Assembly (NCBI GenBank): GCA_963732795.1
Contig: CAVTAV010000005.1
Coordinates: 72,777 to 136,776 of the forward strand
Direction of reading: 5' to 3'
DNA length: 64,000 nucleotides
DNA from: CAVTAV01 sp963732795
GTDB lineage: Bacteria; Pseudomonadota; Alphaproteobacteria; CAVTAV01
A program made the translations under genes and the position numbers. Shown here one piece after another: positions 46,148 to 55,071 of this stretch (the stretch's first letter is position 1; each line of letters begins with the position of its first letter). The notes under the pieces were generated by a model, which searched no databases, was not told the origin of the DNA, and saw only the letters and a program-made list of their open reading frames with translations.

Positions 46148-46759
46148 ATGACCAAACGGGTGCTTTCCCTTCTCACGGTGGCGTTGATGATGTTCGTCGG
46201 CGTCACCTATGCCAGGGCGGAGAACGCCGCGCCGGCCGCGACGCCGAGCGCCGACCAGACCCCCGCCCCGAAGCTCGATCCCGAGAACACGCTCTATATG
46301 GATTTGCCCTTCGGTCGCGTCGTGATCGAGCTGAGGCCCGACAAGGCGCCCAAGACGGTTGCCCGGATCAAAGAGCTCGTCCGCCAGCACTTCTATGACG
46401 GCCTCACCTTCCATCGCGTGATCGCGGGCTTCATGGCCCAGACCGGCGATCCCAAGGGCGACGGCACCGGCGGCTCCGGCCAGAACATTCCGGCCGAGTT
46501 CAACGACATGCATCATTTGCGCGGCACGGTCTCGATGGCCCGCTCGGACGATCCGAACAGCGCCGACAGCCAGTTCTTCATTTGCTTCGCGCCCGCTCCC
46601 TGGCTCGACGGCAAATACACCGCTTTCGGCCGCGTGGCGTCCGGCATGGAATATGTCGACATGATCAAGAAGGGTAACGAGGAATATAACGGCGAGGTCC
46701 AGGACCCGACTCATATCGTGAAGATGCAGGTCATGGCCGACGTCATGAAACAGAAATAG
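46148..46759 (+). CDS. Periplasmic peptidyl-prolyl cis-trans isomerase (cyclophilin type)
   Basis: A 203-residue exported cyclophilin with signal peptide KRVLSLLTVALMMFVGVTYARA (cleavage ~24), a short Ala/Pro linker and the isomerase domain: VIELRPDKAPKTVARIKELVRQHFYDGLTFHRVIAGFMAQTGDPKGDGTGGSGQNIPAEF, then GTVSMARSDDPNSADSQFFICFAPAPWLDGKYTAFGRVASGMEYVD. The FHR, FMAQxGD and SADSQFFI segments form the catalytic groove. It acts on proline bonds of secreted proteins. It is followed 9 bases later by a cytoplasmic paralogue. Confidence 0.94.
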   Translation: MTKRVLSLLTVALMMFVGVTYARAENAAPAATPSADQTPAPKLDPENTLYMDLPFGRVVIELRPDKAPKTVARIKELVRQHFYDGLTFHRVIAGFMAQTGDPKGDGTGGSGQNIPAEFNDMHHLRGTVSMARSDDPNSADSQFFICFAPAPWLDGKYTAFGRVASGMEYVDMIKKGNEEYNGEVQDPTHIVKMQVMADVMKQK

Positions 46760-46771
46760 CGGAGGCGTGTG

Positions 46772-47260
46772 ATGAGCGAGACCAATCTCGAGAACCGGCT
46801 TCTCCTGGACGTGCCGGCGGGCCGCGTCGTCATCGACCTCAGGCCGGACAAGGCGCCGCGCCATGTCGAGCGGATCAAGGAGCTGGTGCGCGAGGGCTTC
46901 TATGACGGGCTGTCCTTCCACCGGGTCATCGAGGGCTTCATGGCCCAGGGCGGTTGCCCGCGCGGAGACGGCTCCAGCGGCTCCGGCCGGCGGCTCCGCG
47001 CCGAGTTCAACGACCTGCCGCATGATCGCGGGGCCTGCTCCATGGCCCGCGCGCAGCACCCGGACAGCGCCGACAGCCAGTTCTTCATCTGCTTCGACGA
47101 TGCCGGTTTCCTCGACGGCAAATACACCGTCTGGGGCCATGTCGTCGAAGGCATGGAGAATGTGGACGCGATCAAGAGGGGCGACGAGAGCAACAACGGT
47201 TCGGTTTCCAATCCCGACCGCATCATCCGTGTCCAGGTCGCCGCGGACGCCGACGATTAG
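46772..47260 (+). CDS. Cytoplasmic peptidyl-prolyl cis-trans isomerase (cyclophilin type)
   Basis: A 162-residue cyclophilin without signal peptide. It reads VVIDLRPDKAPRHVERIKELVREGFYDGLSFHRVIEGFMAQGGCPRGDGSSGSGRRLRAEFNDLPHDRGACSMARAQHPDSADSQFFICFDDAGFLDGKYTVWGHVVEGMENVDAI. It is a clear tandem duplicate of the preceding periplasmic enzyme but adapted for the cytoplasm. Start ATG 46772 is used; GTG at 46769 is adjacent. It lies between the first cyclophilin and queA, 30 bases before the latter. Confidence 0.94.
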   Translation: MSETNLENRLLLDVPAGRVVIDLRPDKAPRHVERIKELVREGFYDGLSFHRVIEGFMAQGGCPRGDGSSGSGRRLRAEFNDLPHDRGACSMARAQHPDSADSQFFICFDDAGFLDGKYTVWGHVVEGMENVDAIKRGDESNNGSVSNPDRIIRVQVAADADD

Positions 47261-47290
47261 GCGGGCGACCCGGCCTCGCGCGGCCTTGAC

Positions 47291-48334
47291 GTGAAAGTAT
47301 CCGATTACGATTTCGAGCTGCCGCGGGACCGCATCGCGCTCCGGCCGGCTGTGCCGCGCGATTCGGCGCGGATGCTCGTGGTCGACGGGGCGAACCGTAC
47401 CGATTCCTCGGTCGGCGATCTGCCGGCTTTTTTCGAGCCCGGCGACCTGATGGTGTTCAACGACACCAAGGTGATCCCGGCGCGGCTTTTCGGCAAGCGC
47501 CGCACCGCCAATGTCGAGGTGACGCTGCACAAGAAGGCGAAGCCGGGCCAATGGTTCGCCTTCGCCCGGCCGGCCAAGCGGCTGGCGGTCGGTGATCGTG
47601 TGGATTTCGGCGCCTTGTCCGCGAGCGTCGCGGAAAAGCGCGAGGCCGGCGAGGTTCTCCTCGATTTCGAGACCGACGACGCCACCCTGATGGCCGGGCT
47701 GGCCGCCGCCGGGGCCATGCCGCTCCCGCCCTATATCGCGGGGCAGCGCCCCGCCGATGCCCGCGACGCCGAGGATTATCAGACCATCTTCGCGCAGCAG
47801 CCGGGGGCCGTCGCCTCGCCGACCGCGGGGCTCCATTTCACCGAGGGGCTGTTGCGCGGGCTGGAACAGCGTGGCGTATCGCGGGTCTCGATCACGCTCC
47901 ATGTCGGGGCGGGGACCTTCCTGCCCGTCAAGGCGGAGGATACCGCCGAGCACAAGATGCACGCCGAACGCGGCGAAGTTTCGGCCGAGGCGGCCCATAT
48001 CATCAACGACGCGCGGGAGCGGGGCGCGTCGGTCATCGCGGTCGGTACGACGGTGCTGCGCCTTCTCGAAGCCGCGAGCGCCGCGCCGGGCGTGATCGAA
48101 AGCTTCGCCGGTGAGACCGATATCTTCATAACGCCGGGCTATAAGTTCAAGAGCGCCTCGACCTTGATGACCAATTTCCACCTGCCGCGCTCGACCCTGT
48201 TCATGTTGGTCTGCGCCTATGCCGGGTCCGAGGCGATGAAAGCCGCCTATGCCCATGCGATCCGCGAGCAGTACCGGTTCTACTCCTATGGCGATGCCTG
48301 CCTGCTGACGCTCGCGCCCGAGGCGACGGCATGA
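47291..48334 (+). CDS. queA: S-adenosylmethionine:tRNA ribosyltransferase-isomerase
   Basis: QueA adds the epoxycyclopentanediol ring to preQ1 in tRNA to make epoxyqueuosine. Intact, 347 residues, GTG start. Motifs: MKVSDYDFELPRDRIALRPAVPRDSARMLV, PGDLMVFNDTKVIPARLFG, EDYQTIFAQQPGAVASPTAGLHFTEGLL, ITLHVGAGTFLPVKAEDTAEHKMHAE, ALAVGTTVLR-like sequence and GYKFKSASTLMTNFHLPRSTLFMLVCAYAG. Its stop overlaps the tgt start by four bases (ATGA), so the two queuosine enzymes are translationally coupled. Confidence 0.97.
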   Translation: MKVSDYDFELPRDRIALRPAVPRDSARMLVVDGANRTDSSVGDLPAFFEPGDLMVFNDTKVIPARLFGKRRTANVEVTLHKKAKPGQWFAFARPAKRLAVGDRVDFGALSASVAEKREAGEVLLDFETDDATLMAGLAAAGAMPLPPYIAGQRPADARDAEDYQTIFAQQPGAVASPTAGLHFTEGLLRGLEQRGVSRVSITLHVGAGTFLPVKAEDTAEHKMHAERGEVSAEAAHIINDARERGASVIAVGTTVLRLLEAASAAPGVIESFAGETDIFITPGYKFKSASTLMTNFHLPRSTLFMLVCAYAGSEAMKAAYAHAIREQYRFYSYGDACLLTLAPEATA

Positions 48335-49488
48335 GCGGCTTCGGCTTCGCTGTCACGCACACCGAGGGCATGGCCCGTCGCGGGCAGGTGACGACGCCGC
48401 GCGGCACGGTCCAGACTCCGGCCTTCATGGCCTGCGGCACGGCGGCGACGATCAAGGCCATGACTCCTGAGGACGTGCGCGCCACGGGCACCGAGATCAT
48501 CCTCGGCAACACCTATCACCTGATGCTGCGCCCGACCGCGGAACGCATCGCGCGCCTCGGCGGCCTCCACAAATTCATGAACTGGCCCGGCCCGATCCTG
48601 ACCGATTCGGGCGGCTTCCAGGTCATGTCTCTCGCCAAGCTCCGCAAGATTTCGGAGGACGGTGTGACCTTCCAGTCCCATCTCGATGGCAGCAGTCATG
48701 TGTTGACGCCTGCGCGCAGCATGGAGGTGCAGCGGCTCCTTGGCGCCGACATCCTGATGGCCTTCGACGAATGCACACCGTTTCCGGCCGACCACGACGT
48801 CGCCGCCGAGTCGATGCGCCTTTCGATGCGCTGGGCCGGGCGTTCGCGAACGGCTTTCGAAGAAGCCGGCGAATTGGATCGCGGTGCGGCCCTGTTCGGC
48901 ATCGTCCAGGGCGGCGTCTATCCCGACCTGCGCGCGGAATCGGCCGAAGCGGTCAAGGAAATCGGCTTCGAGGGCTATGCCGTGGGCGGCCTGGCGGTGG
49001 GCGAGGGTCAGGACGCCATGTTCGCCGTGCTCGACGACACGACGCCGCTCCTGCCCGAGGACAAGCCGCGCTATCTCATGGGCGTCGGCAAGCCGGACGA
49101 CATCGTCGGCGCGGTGATGCGCGGCATCGACATGTTCGACTGCGTGCTGCCGACCCGCTCCGGCCGCACCGGCCAGGCCTTCACCCGCCGCGGCCCCATC
49201 AACATGCGCAACGCCCGCCACACCGACGACCCGCGCCCCATCGACGAAGCCTGCCGGTGCCCGGCCTGTCGGAGCTACAGCCGGGCCTATATCGCGCACT
49301 TGCTGAGAGCGGCGGAGATCCTCGGTGCGATGCTGCTTACGCGGCATAACCTGACCTATTACCAGGATTTGATGGCCGATTTGCGAGGGGCGATCGAGGC
49401 TGGAAGCCTCGGGACATTCGCCGCCGATTTCGCGAGGCGGCAAGCGGAAGGCGATATCGAGCCCATCTCGGCCGGCGTTGGACGCTAG
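48331..49488 (+). CDS. tgt: tRNA-guanine transglycosylase
   Basis: Tgt exchanges guanine-34 for preQ1 in tRNAs with GUN anticodons, the step before QueA. 385 residues. VQTPAFMACGTAATIKAMTPEDV, NTYHLMLRP, LTDSGGFQVMSLAKLRKISEDGVTF with the catalytic Asp, GGLAVGEGQ, YLMGVGKPDDIVGAVMRGIDMFDCVLPTRSGRTGQAF with the nucleophile, and the zinc site CRCPACRSYSRAYIAHLLRAAEILGAMLLTRHN (CxCxxC plus His). Intact. Confidence 0.97.
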   Translation: MSGFGFAVTHTEGMARRGQVTTPRGTVQTPAFMACGTAATIKAMTPEDVRATGTEIILGNTYHLMLRPTAERIARLGGLHKFMNWPGPILTDSGGFQVMSLAKLRKISEDGVTFQSHLDGSSHVLTPARSMEVQRLLGADILMAFDECTPFPADHDVAAESMRLSMRWAGRSRTAFEEAGELDRGAALFGIVQGGVYPDLRAESAEAVKEIGFEGYAVGGLAVGEGQDAMFAVLDDTTPLLPEDKPRYLMGVGKPDDIVGAVMRGIDMFDCVLPTRSGRTGQAFTRRGPINMRNARHTDDPRPIDEACRCPACRSYSRAYIAHLLRAAEILGAMLLTRHNLTYYQDLMADLRGAIEAGSLGTFAADFARRQAEGDIEPISAGVGR

Positions 49489-49526
49489 CCATTGGCGTTT
49501 GGGCCGGATCGGATTATTTGTCGTCT

Positions 49527-51116
49527 ATGACCTCGAAGGAAAAGCCCGATCCCCACTGGGTCAATGTCGGCCCGCTCGACCGTCTCCAATCCCATGGCCG
49601 GGCTCTCGTACGGACGGACGGTCATGCCATCGCCGTCTTCGACTCCGGCGGCACGCTCTATGCCTGCGCCAATCGCTGCCCCCATGAGGGCTATCCCCTG
49701 ATGGAAGGCGCGCTTTCCGACGGGTGCATCCTGACCTGTCACTGGCACAACTGGAAATTCGACCTCGAGACCGGCGATACGGTCCTCGGCGGCGACCGGC
49801 TGCGGCTTTATCCGGTCGAGCGGCGCGACGGCGAGGTCTGGATCGATGTCGCCGATGAGCCGACCGAGGCGCGGATCGCGCGGGGCTTCGAGAACCTGCA
49901 CCAGGCGATGGACGATTTCGACTACGACCGCATGGCGCGGGAGATCGCCCGGCTCGATGCGCTCGGCGTCTCCCGCGAGGCGATTATCGCGGCCGGTATC
50001 AAGCTGGTGCATAACCGCTTCGAATTCGGCGGCAATCACGCCTTCGCCGCCGCCGAGGAATGGTTGCGTCTCGCCAAACGCACGCGGAGCCGGCCGAAAG
50101 CCCTCGCCGCCGTCCTCGAAGCCATCGCCCATATGAGCTACGACGCCAAATTCGAGGGCTCCTTCCCGTTCACCCGGGGCATGGCCGTCTATGCCCCCGA
50201 GGCGCTCCTCCAGGGTATCGAGGACGGGGACGAGCCCCACGCCATCGCCGTGCTGCACGACGCGCTGGCCGAGCATGTGCCGGCGGCGGACTTGCTCGAC
50301 ATCCTGGATCGTGCCGCGCTCGCCCATTACCAGGATTTCGGCCATGCCGCGATCTATGCCGACAAGGTGCGCGGGCTCATGGATGCGCTCGGGCCGGAGG
50401 TCGAGGAGCCGCTGCTGCTCTGGCTCGTGCGCACGCTGTGCTATTCCACCCGCGAGGATCTGATCCCCGAATTCCGCCCCTATGCCGAAGCGCTCGCCGC
50501 CTGGGGCGGGAAGGGGACCGAATCCGTATCCGCCAAGGATTTCCGCGGCCTGTCGACCCGCCAGGCCCTGAAGCGCGCTCTGACGTCGAGCGGCCGGATC
50601 GAGGAATTGTTCGATGCGCTTCTGGGCGCGGCGGCCTGGAATATGCTGCATTTCGACACGGCAAACGACGGGGCTGTGAAGGTGGCGATCGGCCAAGGTA
50701 TCGGCTGGCTCGATTTCACCCACGGCATCACCTTCGCCAACGCCGTCCACCGCCTCTGCGCCCGCCAGCCCGCCCTCTGGCCCCAGGGGCTGTTGCAGCT
50801 CGCCTGCTTCGTCGGCCGAAACAAGGCCTATGTCGATGCCGGGCTCAAGACCTCGAAATGGCGTGTGACGGACCCGAAAACCTTCTTCGCCGCGGAATAC
50901 GACGCGCTGTTCGATCATGGCGTCTGGCGCAGCATCCTCGCCGCCCACCGCCTCAAGACCCTCGCTGCCGCGGACGATCTACTCCGCGCCAATGGACAAG
51001 CGCCCTATCGCGACGTGCTCCTGGCCTCGGTCAATCGTTTCCTTCACGCCGATATGAAGGGCAAGCACGTGCTTCGCACCATGAATCAAGCGCTCGATTT
51101 CATTTCGCGGGGGTAG
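49527..51116 (+). CDS. Rieske [2Fe-2S] domain fused to a large uncharacterised helical domain
   Basis: A 529-residue intact protein. Residues 1-105 are a Rieske ferredoxin domain: LYACANRCPHEGYPLMEGALSDGCILTCHWHNWKFDLETG, with the CxH and CxxH cluster ligands. The remaining ~420 residues are alpha-helical and match no family I can name. They carry conserved-looking His/acid clusters: GIKLVHNRFEFGGNHAFAAAEEW, LAHYQDFGHAAIYADKV and GWLDFTHGITFANAVHRL. Arrangement of such His residues along helices is reminiscent of questin-oxidase-like or metal-dependent oxygenases, but that is only a guess. A Rieske domain feeding electrons to a catalytic C-terminal domain is the simplest model. Start ATG 49527 chosen over TTG 49518. 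It follows tgt but is not in its unit with certainty. Confidence 0.8.
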   Translation: MTSKEKPDPHWVNVGPLDRLQSHGRALVRTDGHAIAVFDSGGTLYACANRCPHEGYPLMEGALSDGCILTCHWHNWKFDLETGDTVLGGDRLRLYPVERRDGEVWIDVADEPTEARIARGFENLHQAMDDFDYDRMAREIARLDALGVSREAIIAAGIKLVHNRFEFGGNHAFAAAEEWLRLAKRTRSRPKALAAVLEAIAHMSYDAKFEGSFPFTRGMAVYAPEALLQGIEDGDEPHAIAVLHDALAEHVPAADLLDILDRAALAHYQDFGHAAIYADKVRGLMDALGPEVEEPLLLWLVRTLCYSTREDLIPEFRPYAEALAAWGGKGTESVSAKDFRGLSTRQALKRALTSSGRIEELFDALLGAAAWNMLHFDTANDGAVKVAIGQGIGWLDFTHGITFANAVHRLCARQPALWPQGLLQLACFVGRNKAYVDAGLKTSKWRVTDPKTFFAAEYDALFDHGVWRSILAAHRLKTLAAADDLLRANGQAPYRDVLLASVNRFLHADMKGKHVLRTMNQALDFISRG

Positions 51117-51173
51117 AGCCGACTTTACCCGCCGGAATCAGCGGGGGACACGGATCGCGTCGACCGGAAGCCG

Positions 51174-51599
51174 TCATGCGCTGGTGGCCGGCTTCTTCTT
51201 GCCTTCCGTGAGCCAGGCGATGGCGCGGTCTCGGTCGCACATGATCTGCATGTCGACCTTGTAGTTGACGGCTTCCTTGTTTACGGCGCGCCAAACCTCG
51301 ATGACATCCGCCATGGTTTTCTCATCCGGGAGGAGGAAAGCCGTCCGAACGTTGCGGCCGGGATGTTTCTCGCCCCAGTCCTCGAGAAACCGCCGGATTC
51401 GGAACAGCGCGTTCAGATCGATGAGGCTGCCCACGGCATTCCGTTCGATCACGAACAGATGGTTCATATAGAACGCCTTGCCGCGCGAGTCTTCGAAGGC
51501 CTTGCCTGCGGCGGAAATAACCTCTTCGGCGGTAACGACACCCCCCGCGGACGCGATCAGAAGATCGAGATCCTTGTCGACGTGAAAAGTCACGCTCAT
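51174..51599 (-). CDS. STAS/SpoIIAA-like small protein
   Basis: A 141-residue cytoplasmic protein: MSVTFHVDKDLDLLIASAGGVVTAEEVISAAGKAFEDSRGKAFYMNHLFVIERNAVGSLIDLNALFRIRRFLEDWGEKHPGRNVRTAFLLPDEKTMADVIEVW. The beta-alpha order and length fit STAS/SpoIIAA-like proteins common in Alphaproteobacteria, which have no defined role. The start at 51599 has GGGGAG upstream. It is divergent from tRNA-Lys. Confidence 0.65.
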   Translation of the reverse strand: MSVTFHVDKDLDLLIASAGGVVTAEEVISAAGKAFEDSRGKAFYMNHLFVIERNAVGSLIDLNALFRIRRFLEDWGEKHPGRNVRTAFLLPDEKTMADVIEVWRAVNKEAVNYKVDMQIMCDRDRAIAWLTEGKKKPATSA

Positions 51600-51738
51600 G
51601 GCCCACTCCCCAGCCCGGAAGTCGGACACCCATGTTAACCATATTTCGGCTTGGGCGCCATCGTCTGCGTGATGGGCGCCGCCGGCCCTTCGTCGTTGAC
51701 CCCGCCTGCCGCAAAACCTATGTTCCCCGCACATTCAC

Positions 51739-51813
51739 GGGCGCTTAGCTCAGCGGTAGAGCATCTGACTTTTAATCAGAGGGTCGCGGGTTCGATCCCC
51801 GCAGCGCCTACCA
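51739..51813 (+). tRNA. tRNA-Lys (anticodon UUU)
   Basis: A complete 75-base tRNA with CCA encoded. The acceptor stem GGGCGCT pairs with AGCGCCT; the D arm is GCTCAGCGGTAGAGC; the anticodon arm TCTGA-CTTTTAA-TCAGA has TTT in the loop; the T arm is GCGGG-TTCGATC-CCCGC. The CCA is at 51811-51813. Confidence 0.98.
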
Positions 51814-51882
51814 ATGATTTCAAGGGCTTGGCCGATTCCGCGCCGAGCCTCGGCCGGGATAGCATCCGACGGGCGGCCAGCG

Positions 51883-53046
51883 ATGACGATGCTAAAGAGC
51901 CTGCGGGAGGGATCCTGGCTAACCCCCAGCCGGGTCAAGCGTTATCCCATCCTGATCGCGGTCGTGGCGGCAATCGCCTTGCCGGTGCTGGCGTTTACGG
52001 TGCCGGTGGATCGCGCGCCTATTGGCGTGGATTTCGTCGCGACCTGGGCGGCCGGGCGTGTGGCGCTCGAGGGCGGGGACGCTTATGACCCGGAGCAGCT
52101 TCGGCCGGTCGAGCAGGCGGCGACGGGTGGCACCAGGTTCTACCCCTATCCCTATCCGCCGACATACCGCCTGTTGACCGAATGGTTTGGAGCGCTGCCC
52201 TATCCGGCGGCGCTGGTTCTCTGGGAAATTCTCGGCGCCGCGGCCTTTGTCGGCGCGATGATGGCGCTGACCGGCGGGCGCGGGTTTTGGCCGGCGCTGG
52301 CCTTTCCGGGCCTGATCGTGAACGTGGTCAACGGACAAAACGGCTTGTGGCTCGCGGCGGCGCTGACCCTGGCGTTGGCGTTCATGGCGCGGCGGCCGAT
52401 GCCGTCCGGCGCGATGATCGGCCTGTTGTCGGTCAAGCCTCATCTCGGGCTGATGATCCCGTTCGCCCTGGGAACGGGCCGGTTTTGGAAATGCTTCCTC
52501 GCGGCGGCCGTGACGGTGATCGCGCTGGTCGCGCTTTCGATCGTGCTGTTCGGCGTCGCGCCGTGGCACAGCTTTTTCGGCACGCTCGAGGCCTATCGGA
52601 CCGGCCTGATGCAGGGCGACGACCCCGCCATCGCCAAGCTCGTCAGCCCGTTCGCCCATCTCCGGCGGATCGGAGCGGGGCCTGCCGCGGCCTATGCGGT
52701 GCAGGCGATCGTCGCGCTCTTTGCCCTCGGCTGCGTCGTCAAGGCCTGGCGCAGCGCCGCGCCGATCGGGATCAAGCAGGCCGTGCTGGTGATCGCGGGG
52801 CTCCTGGCGACGCCCTATCTGTTCGATTACGACATGGCGCTCCTCGCCCCCGCGATTGCGCTCGTCGCGCTTCTCGGACTGGAGCAAGGGTTCCGGTCCT
52901 GGGAGAAGACAATGCTGGCCGTTCTCTGGATTCTCCCCGGTATCGCGCGGCCGATTGCCGTCTATTCCGGCGTGCCGATCGTGCCGGTCGGCCTTCTCGT
53001 GACGCTTCTTCTCCTGATGCGACGATTTACCTACGCCGAGCCATAG
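51883..53046 (+). CDS. Glycosyltransferase family 87 (DUF2029) membrane protein
   Basis: A 387-residue polytopic GT-C glycosyltransferase that uses polyprenyl-phosphate-linked mannose or related donors. About ten helices are visible, starting RYPILIAVVAAIALPVLAF. The catalytic Asp motif is GVDFVATWAAGRVALEGGDAYD after helix 1, and the family loop YPYPYPPTYRLL follows. Other markers: GQNGLWLAAALTLALAF and SVKPHLGLMIPFAL. The start MTMLKSLREG at 51883 is chosen because the in-frame residues before it overlap the tRNA. The acceptor is unknown. The radical SAM gene follows 174 bases later; no link is shown. Confidence 0.85.
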   Translation: MTMLKSLREGSWLTPSRVKRYPILIAVVAAIALPVLAFTVPVDRAPIGVDFVATWAAGRVALEGGDAYDPEQLRPVEQAATGGTRFYPYPYPPTYRLLTEWFGALPYPAALVLWEILGAAAFVGAMMALTGGRGFWPALAFPGLIVNVVNGQNGLWLAAALTLALAFMARRPMPSGAMIGLLSVKPHLGLMIPFALGTGRFWKCFLAAAVTVIALVALSIVLFGVAPWHSFFGTLEAYRTGLMQGDDPAIAKLVSPFAHLRRIGAGPAAAYAVQAIVALFALGCVVKAWRSAAPIGIKQAVLVIAGLLATPYLFDYDMALLAPAIALVALLGLEQGFRSWEKTMLAVLWILPGIARPIAVYSGVPIVPVGLLVTLLLLMRRFTYAEP

Positions 53047-53220
53047 ACGTCTTTGGCGCTTGATTCCGGCTAAACTAAGGGTTTGTATGTCGAGGGGCAT
53101 CTCGATTCCAACATCGTGATATGATCCTGGCCCGTTCCGGCAGCCGCCGGAGCACGGTAAGTCGTTCCGCGTACTGCGCTAGGCTGGTCGCTCGTGCCTG
53201 TTGGGAAAGAGGGGAGGCGC

Positions 53221-54813
53221 ATGAAGCGCTTGAAGATTACGATCGTCGATCTCGTCAGCAACAAGCCGACGCGACGGCTCTATTCGCGGCTCATGAACGC
53301 GAATTTCGCCAGCATCATGCCGCAGGTCGTGGGAGTGTGGTGCCAGCAGCTCGGACATGATGTCCGGTTCATCTGCTATACCGGCGTGGAGGAGTTCACG
53401 CCGGACATTCTCGAAGATACCGACGTGCTGTTCGTCGGGGCCTTCACGCTCTCGGCGCAGCTCTCTTACGCCATCAGTGCGCTGTTCCGGCGCCATGGCG
53501 CGGTGACGGTGCTCGGCGGCCCCCATGCGCGGTGCTATCCCGAGGACTCCTCGCTCTATTTCGATTACGTCTTGGGCCTAACCGACAAAGAGATCGTCCG
53601 CGACGTCCTGAAGGATGGTGCGCCCCATCGCCCCGTCGGCCGCCGTCTCAGCGCCAAGAGCCAGCCCCGCGAGCTTCCGGGGGTTCGGCAGCGCTGGTCG
53701 TTCATCGAGACAACGATCGCCAAGGCGCCTTTGATAAAGGTCGTCCCGATGATCGGCAGCACCGGTTGTCCCTATACCTGCAGTTTCTGCATCGATTCCG
53801 TCATCAATTACCAGACGCTCGACTTCGAGCAGATGCGCGACGATCTCGCGTTTCTGCTGACAAGGCTCAAACACCCGCGCGTCGCCTGGCACGATCCCAA
53901 TTTCGGCATACGGTTCGACGACTATCTTTCGATGATCGAGGAGGCGGTGCCACCGGGCCGGATGGATTTCATCGCCGAAAGCAGCCTGTCGATCCTTTCG
54001 GAGGATCGGCTGAAGCGGCTCCAGAAGAACGGCTTCATCGCCATGCTGCCCGGTGTCGAGTCCTGGAACGATCTCGGCAACAAATCGAAGTCCGGCTCGA
54101 ATGTCGGGATGGACAAGGTCCGGCAGGTCGCGGATCACGTCAACATGGTCCTCAGGCACATCCCCTATGTGCAGACCAATTTCGTGCTCGGCCTCGATTG
54201 CGACCAGGGCGACGAGCCGTTTGAGTTGACCAAGACGTTTCTCGATCTGGCGCCCGGCGCCTATCCGGCGTTCTCGATGCTGACGGCTTACGGCGAGGCC
54301 GCGCCGCTCAATCTCGAATTCCAGCGCCAGGGGCGCGTGATCCCGGTGCCGTTCCATTTTCTCAACAGCACCCGCGCCTTGAACGTACAGCCGCTGAATT
54401 ACTCCTGGCCGGAGTTCTTCAGCCGCATGGCGCGGCTGGTCGGCGATGCTCATTCCTGGCCGCGTATCGCGCGCCGGTTCCGCGCGACGTCCGGGGTTCA
54501 TTCCCGCTGGTTCAGCGCCTTGCGCGCCGCGACCAGCAAGAAACGCAAATATTATGAGGCGTTGACCCGAAAACTGACCCCGGAAAGCCCGTTGCTGGCG
54601 TTTCTCGAGGGCAAAACGCGGGAAATTCCGGAATTCTTCACGGAAAAGATCCGCCACGATCTCGGCCCGCTTTGGGAGGCCCTGCCCGAGGGTGCCATGG
54701 CGCACGATCCGTTGGCTTACTTGAAGCGCCACGAAGCCGCGCAACGCGGGAAGCCGCGAACGGATGTGGCTATTGCCACGGGCGAAGATGGCGCGCTTGC
54801 GCCCGCCGAATAG
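53221..54813 (+). CDS. B12-binding-domain-like radical SAM protein of unknown substrate
   Basis: A 530-residue intact protein. Residues ~1-130 resemble a cobalamin-binding Rossmann domain (KITIVDLVSNKPTRRLYSRL, DVLFVGAFTLSAQLSYAISALFRRHGAVTVLGGPHARCYPEDSSLYFDYVLG). The radical SAM core starts with MIGSTGCPYTCSFCIDSVINYQTLD, a CxxxCxxC [4Fe-4S] motif, followed by VAWHDPNFGIRFDDYLSMIEE and FIAESSLSILSEDRLKRLQKNGFIAMLPGVESWNDLGNKSK. A ~180-residue C-terminal domain (FHFLNSTRALNVQPLNYSWPEFFSRMARLVGD) is not recognised. The typical DxHxxG cobalamin motif is not evident, so B12 binding is uncertain. ATG 53221 follows GAGGGGAGGCGC. No pathway partner is adjacent. Confidence 0.85.
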   Translation: MKRLKITIVDLVSNKPTRRLYSRLMNANFASIMPQVVGVWCQQLGHDVRFICYTGVEEFTPDILEDTDVLFVGAFTLSAQLSYAISALFRRHGAVTVLGGPHARCYPEDSSLYFDYVLGLTDKEIVRDVLKDGAPHRPVGRRLSAKSQPRELPGVRQRWSFIETTIAKAPLIKVVPMIGSTGCPYTCSFCIDSVINYQTLDFEQMRDDLAFLLTRLKHPRVAWHDPNFGIRFDDYLSMIEEAVPPGRMDFIAESSLSILSEDRLKRLQKNGFIAMLPGVESWNDLGNKSKSGSNVGMDKVRQVADHVNMVLRHIPYVQTNFVLGLDCDQGDEPFELTKTFLDLAPGAYPAFSMLTAYGEAAPLNLEFQRQGRVIPVPFHFLNSTRALNVQPLNYSWPEFFSRMARLVGDAHSWPRIARRFRATSGVHSRWFSALRAATSKKRKYYEALTRKLTPESPLLAFLEGKTREIPEFFTEKIRHDLGPLWEALPEGAMAHDPLAYLKRHEAAQRGKPRTDVAIATGEDGALAPAE

Positions 54814-55071
54814 CGTCGCGGCCCAAAGGCTTTCATTGACATTTAACCCGGAAGGCCTCATATGACGGCCAGCCGCATCCGCGGCTCCCGGTACTCCGGT
54901 CGCGTAAACGACTTCCGCATTTGCGGCCGATCGTTCTGCCTAAGTACCCCAGCTAACGACTTCGTCTTCCCGGATACGCGGGGCGGGCGTGGAACCCGCC
55001 GAGGCTGAGCCCATGACATGGGCCGCTCGATATCGAGTCATGCCGGGCGGGCGATAGGAAAGATTTCCAAA
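54814..55071. other. Leader/promoter region of the DEAD-box helicase gene
   Basis: About 260 bases without a recognisable gene. It contains several small palindromes, including TGACATGGGCC and CGATATCG, and a GCCGGGCGGGCG stretch just before the GTG start. A long structured leader is common for cold-inducible DEAD-box helicase genes, but no defined element can be named. Confidence 0.4.

Noticed and set aside
45509..48256. A 915-residue minus-strand frame across coaD, both cyclophilins and queA
   Set aside because: It overlaps four well-supported plus-strand genes and is a high-GC antisense artefact.
53578..54861. A 427-residue minus-strand frame opposite the radical SAM gene
   Set aside because: It is antisense to a clear radical SAM protein with an intact cluster motif and shows no recognisable domain.
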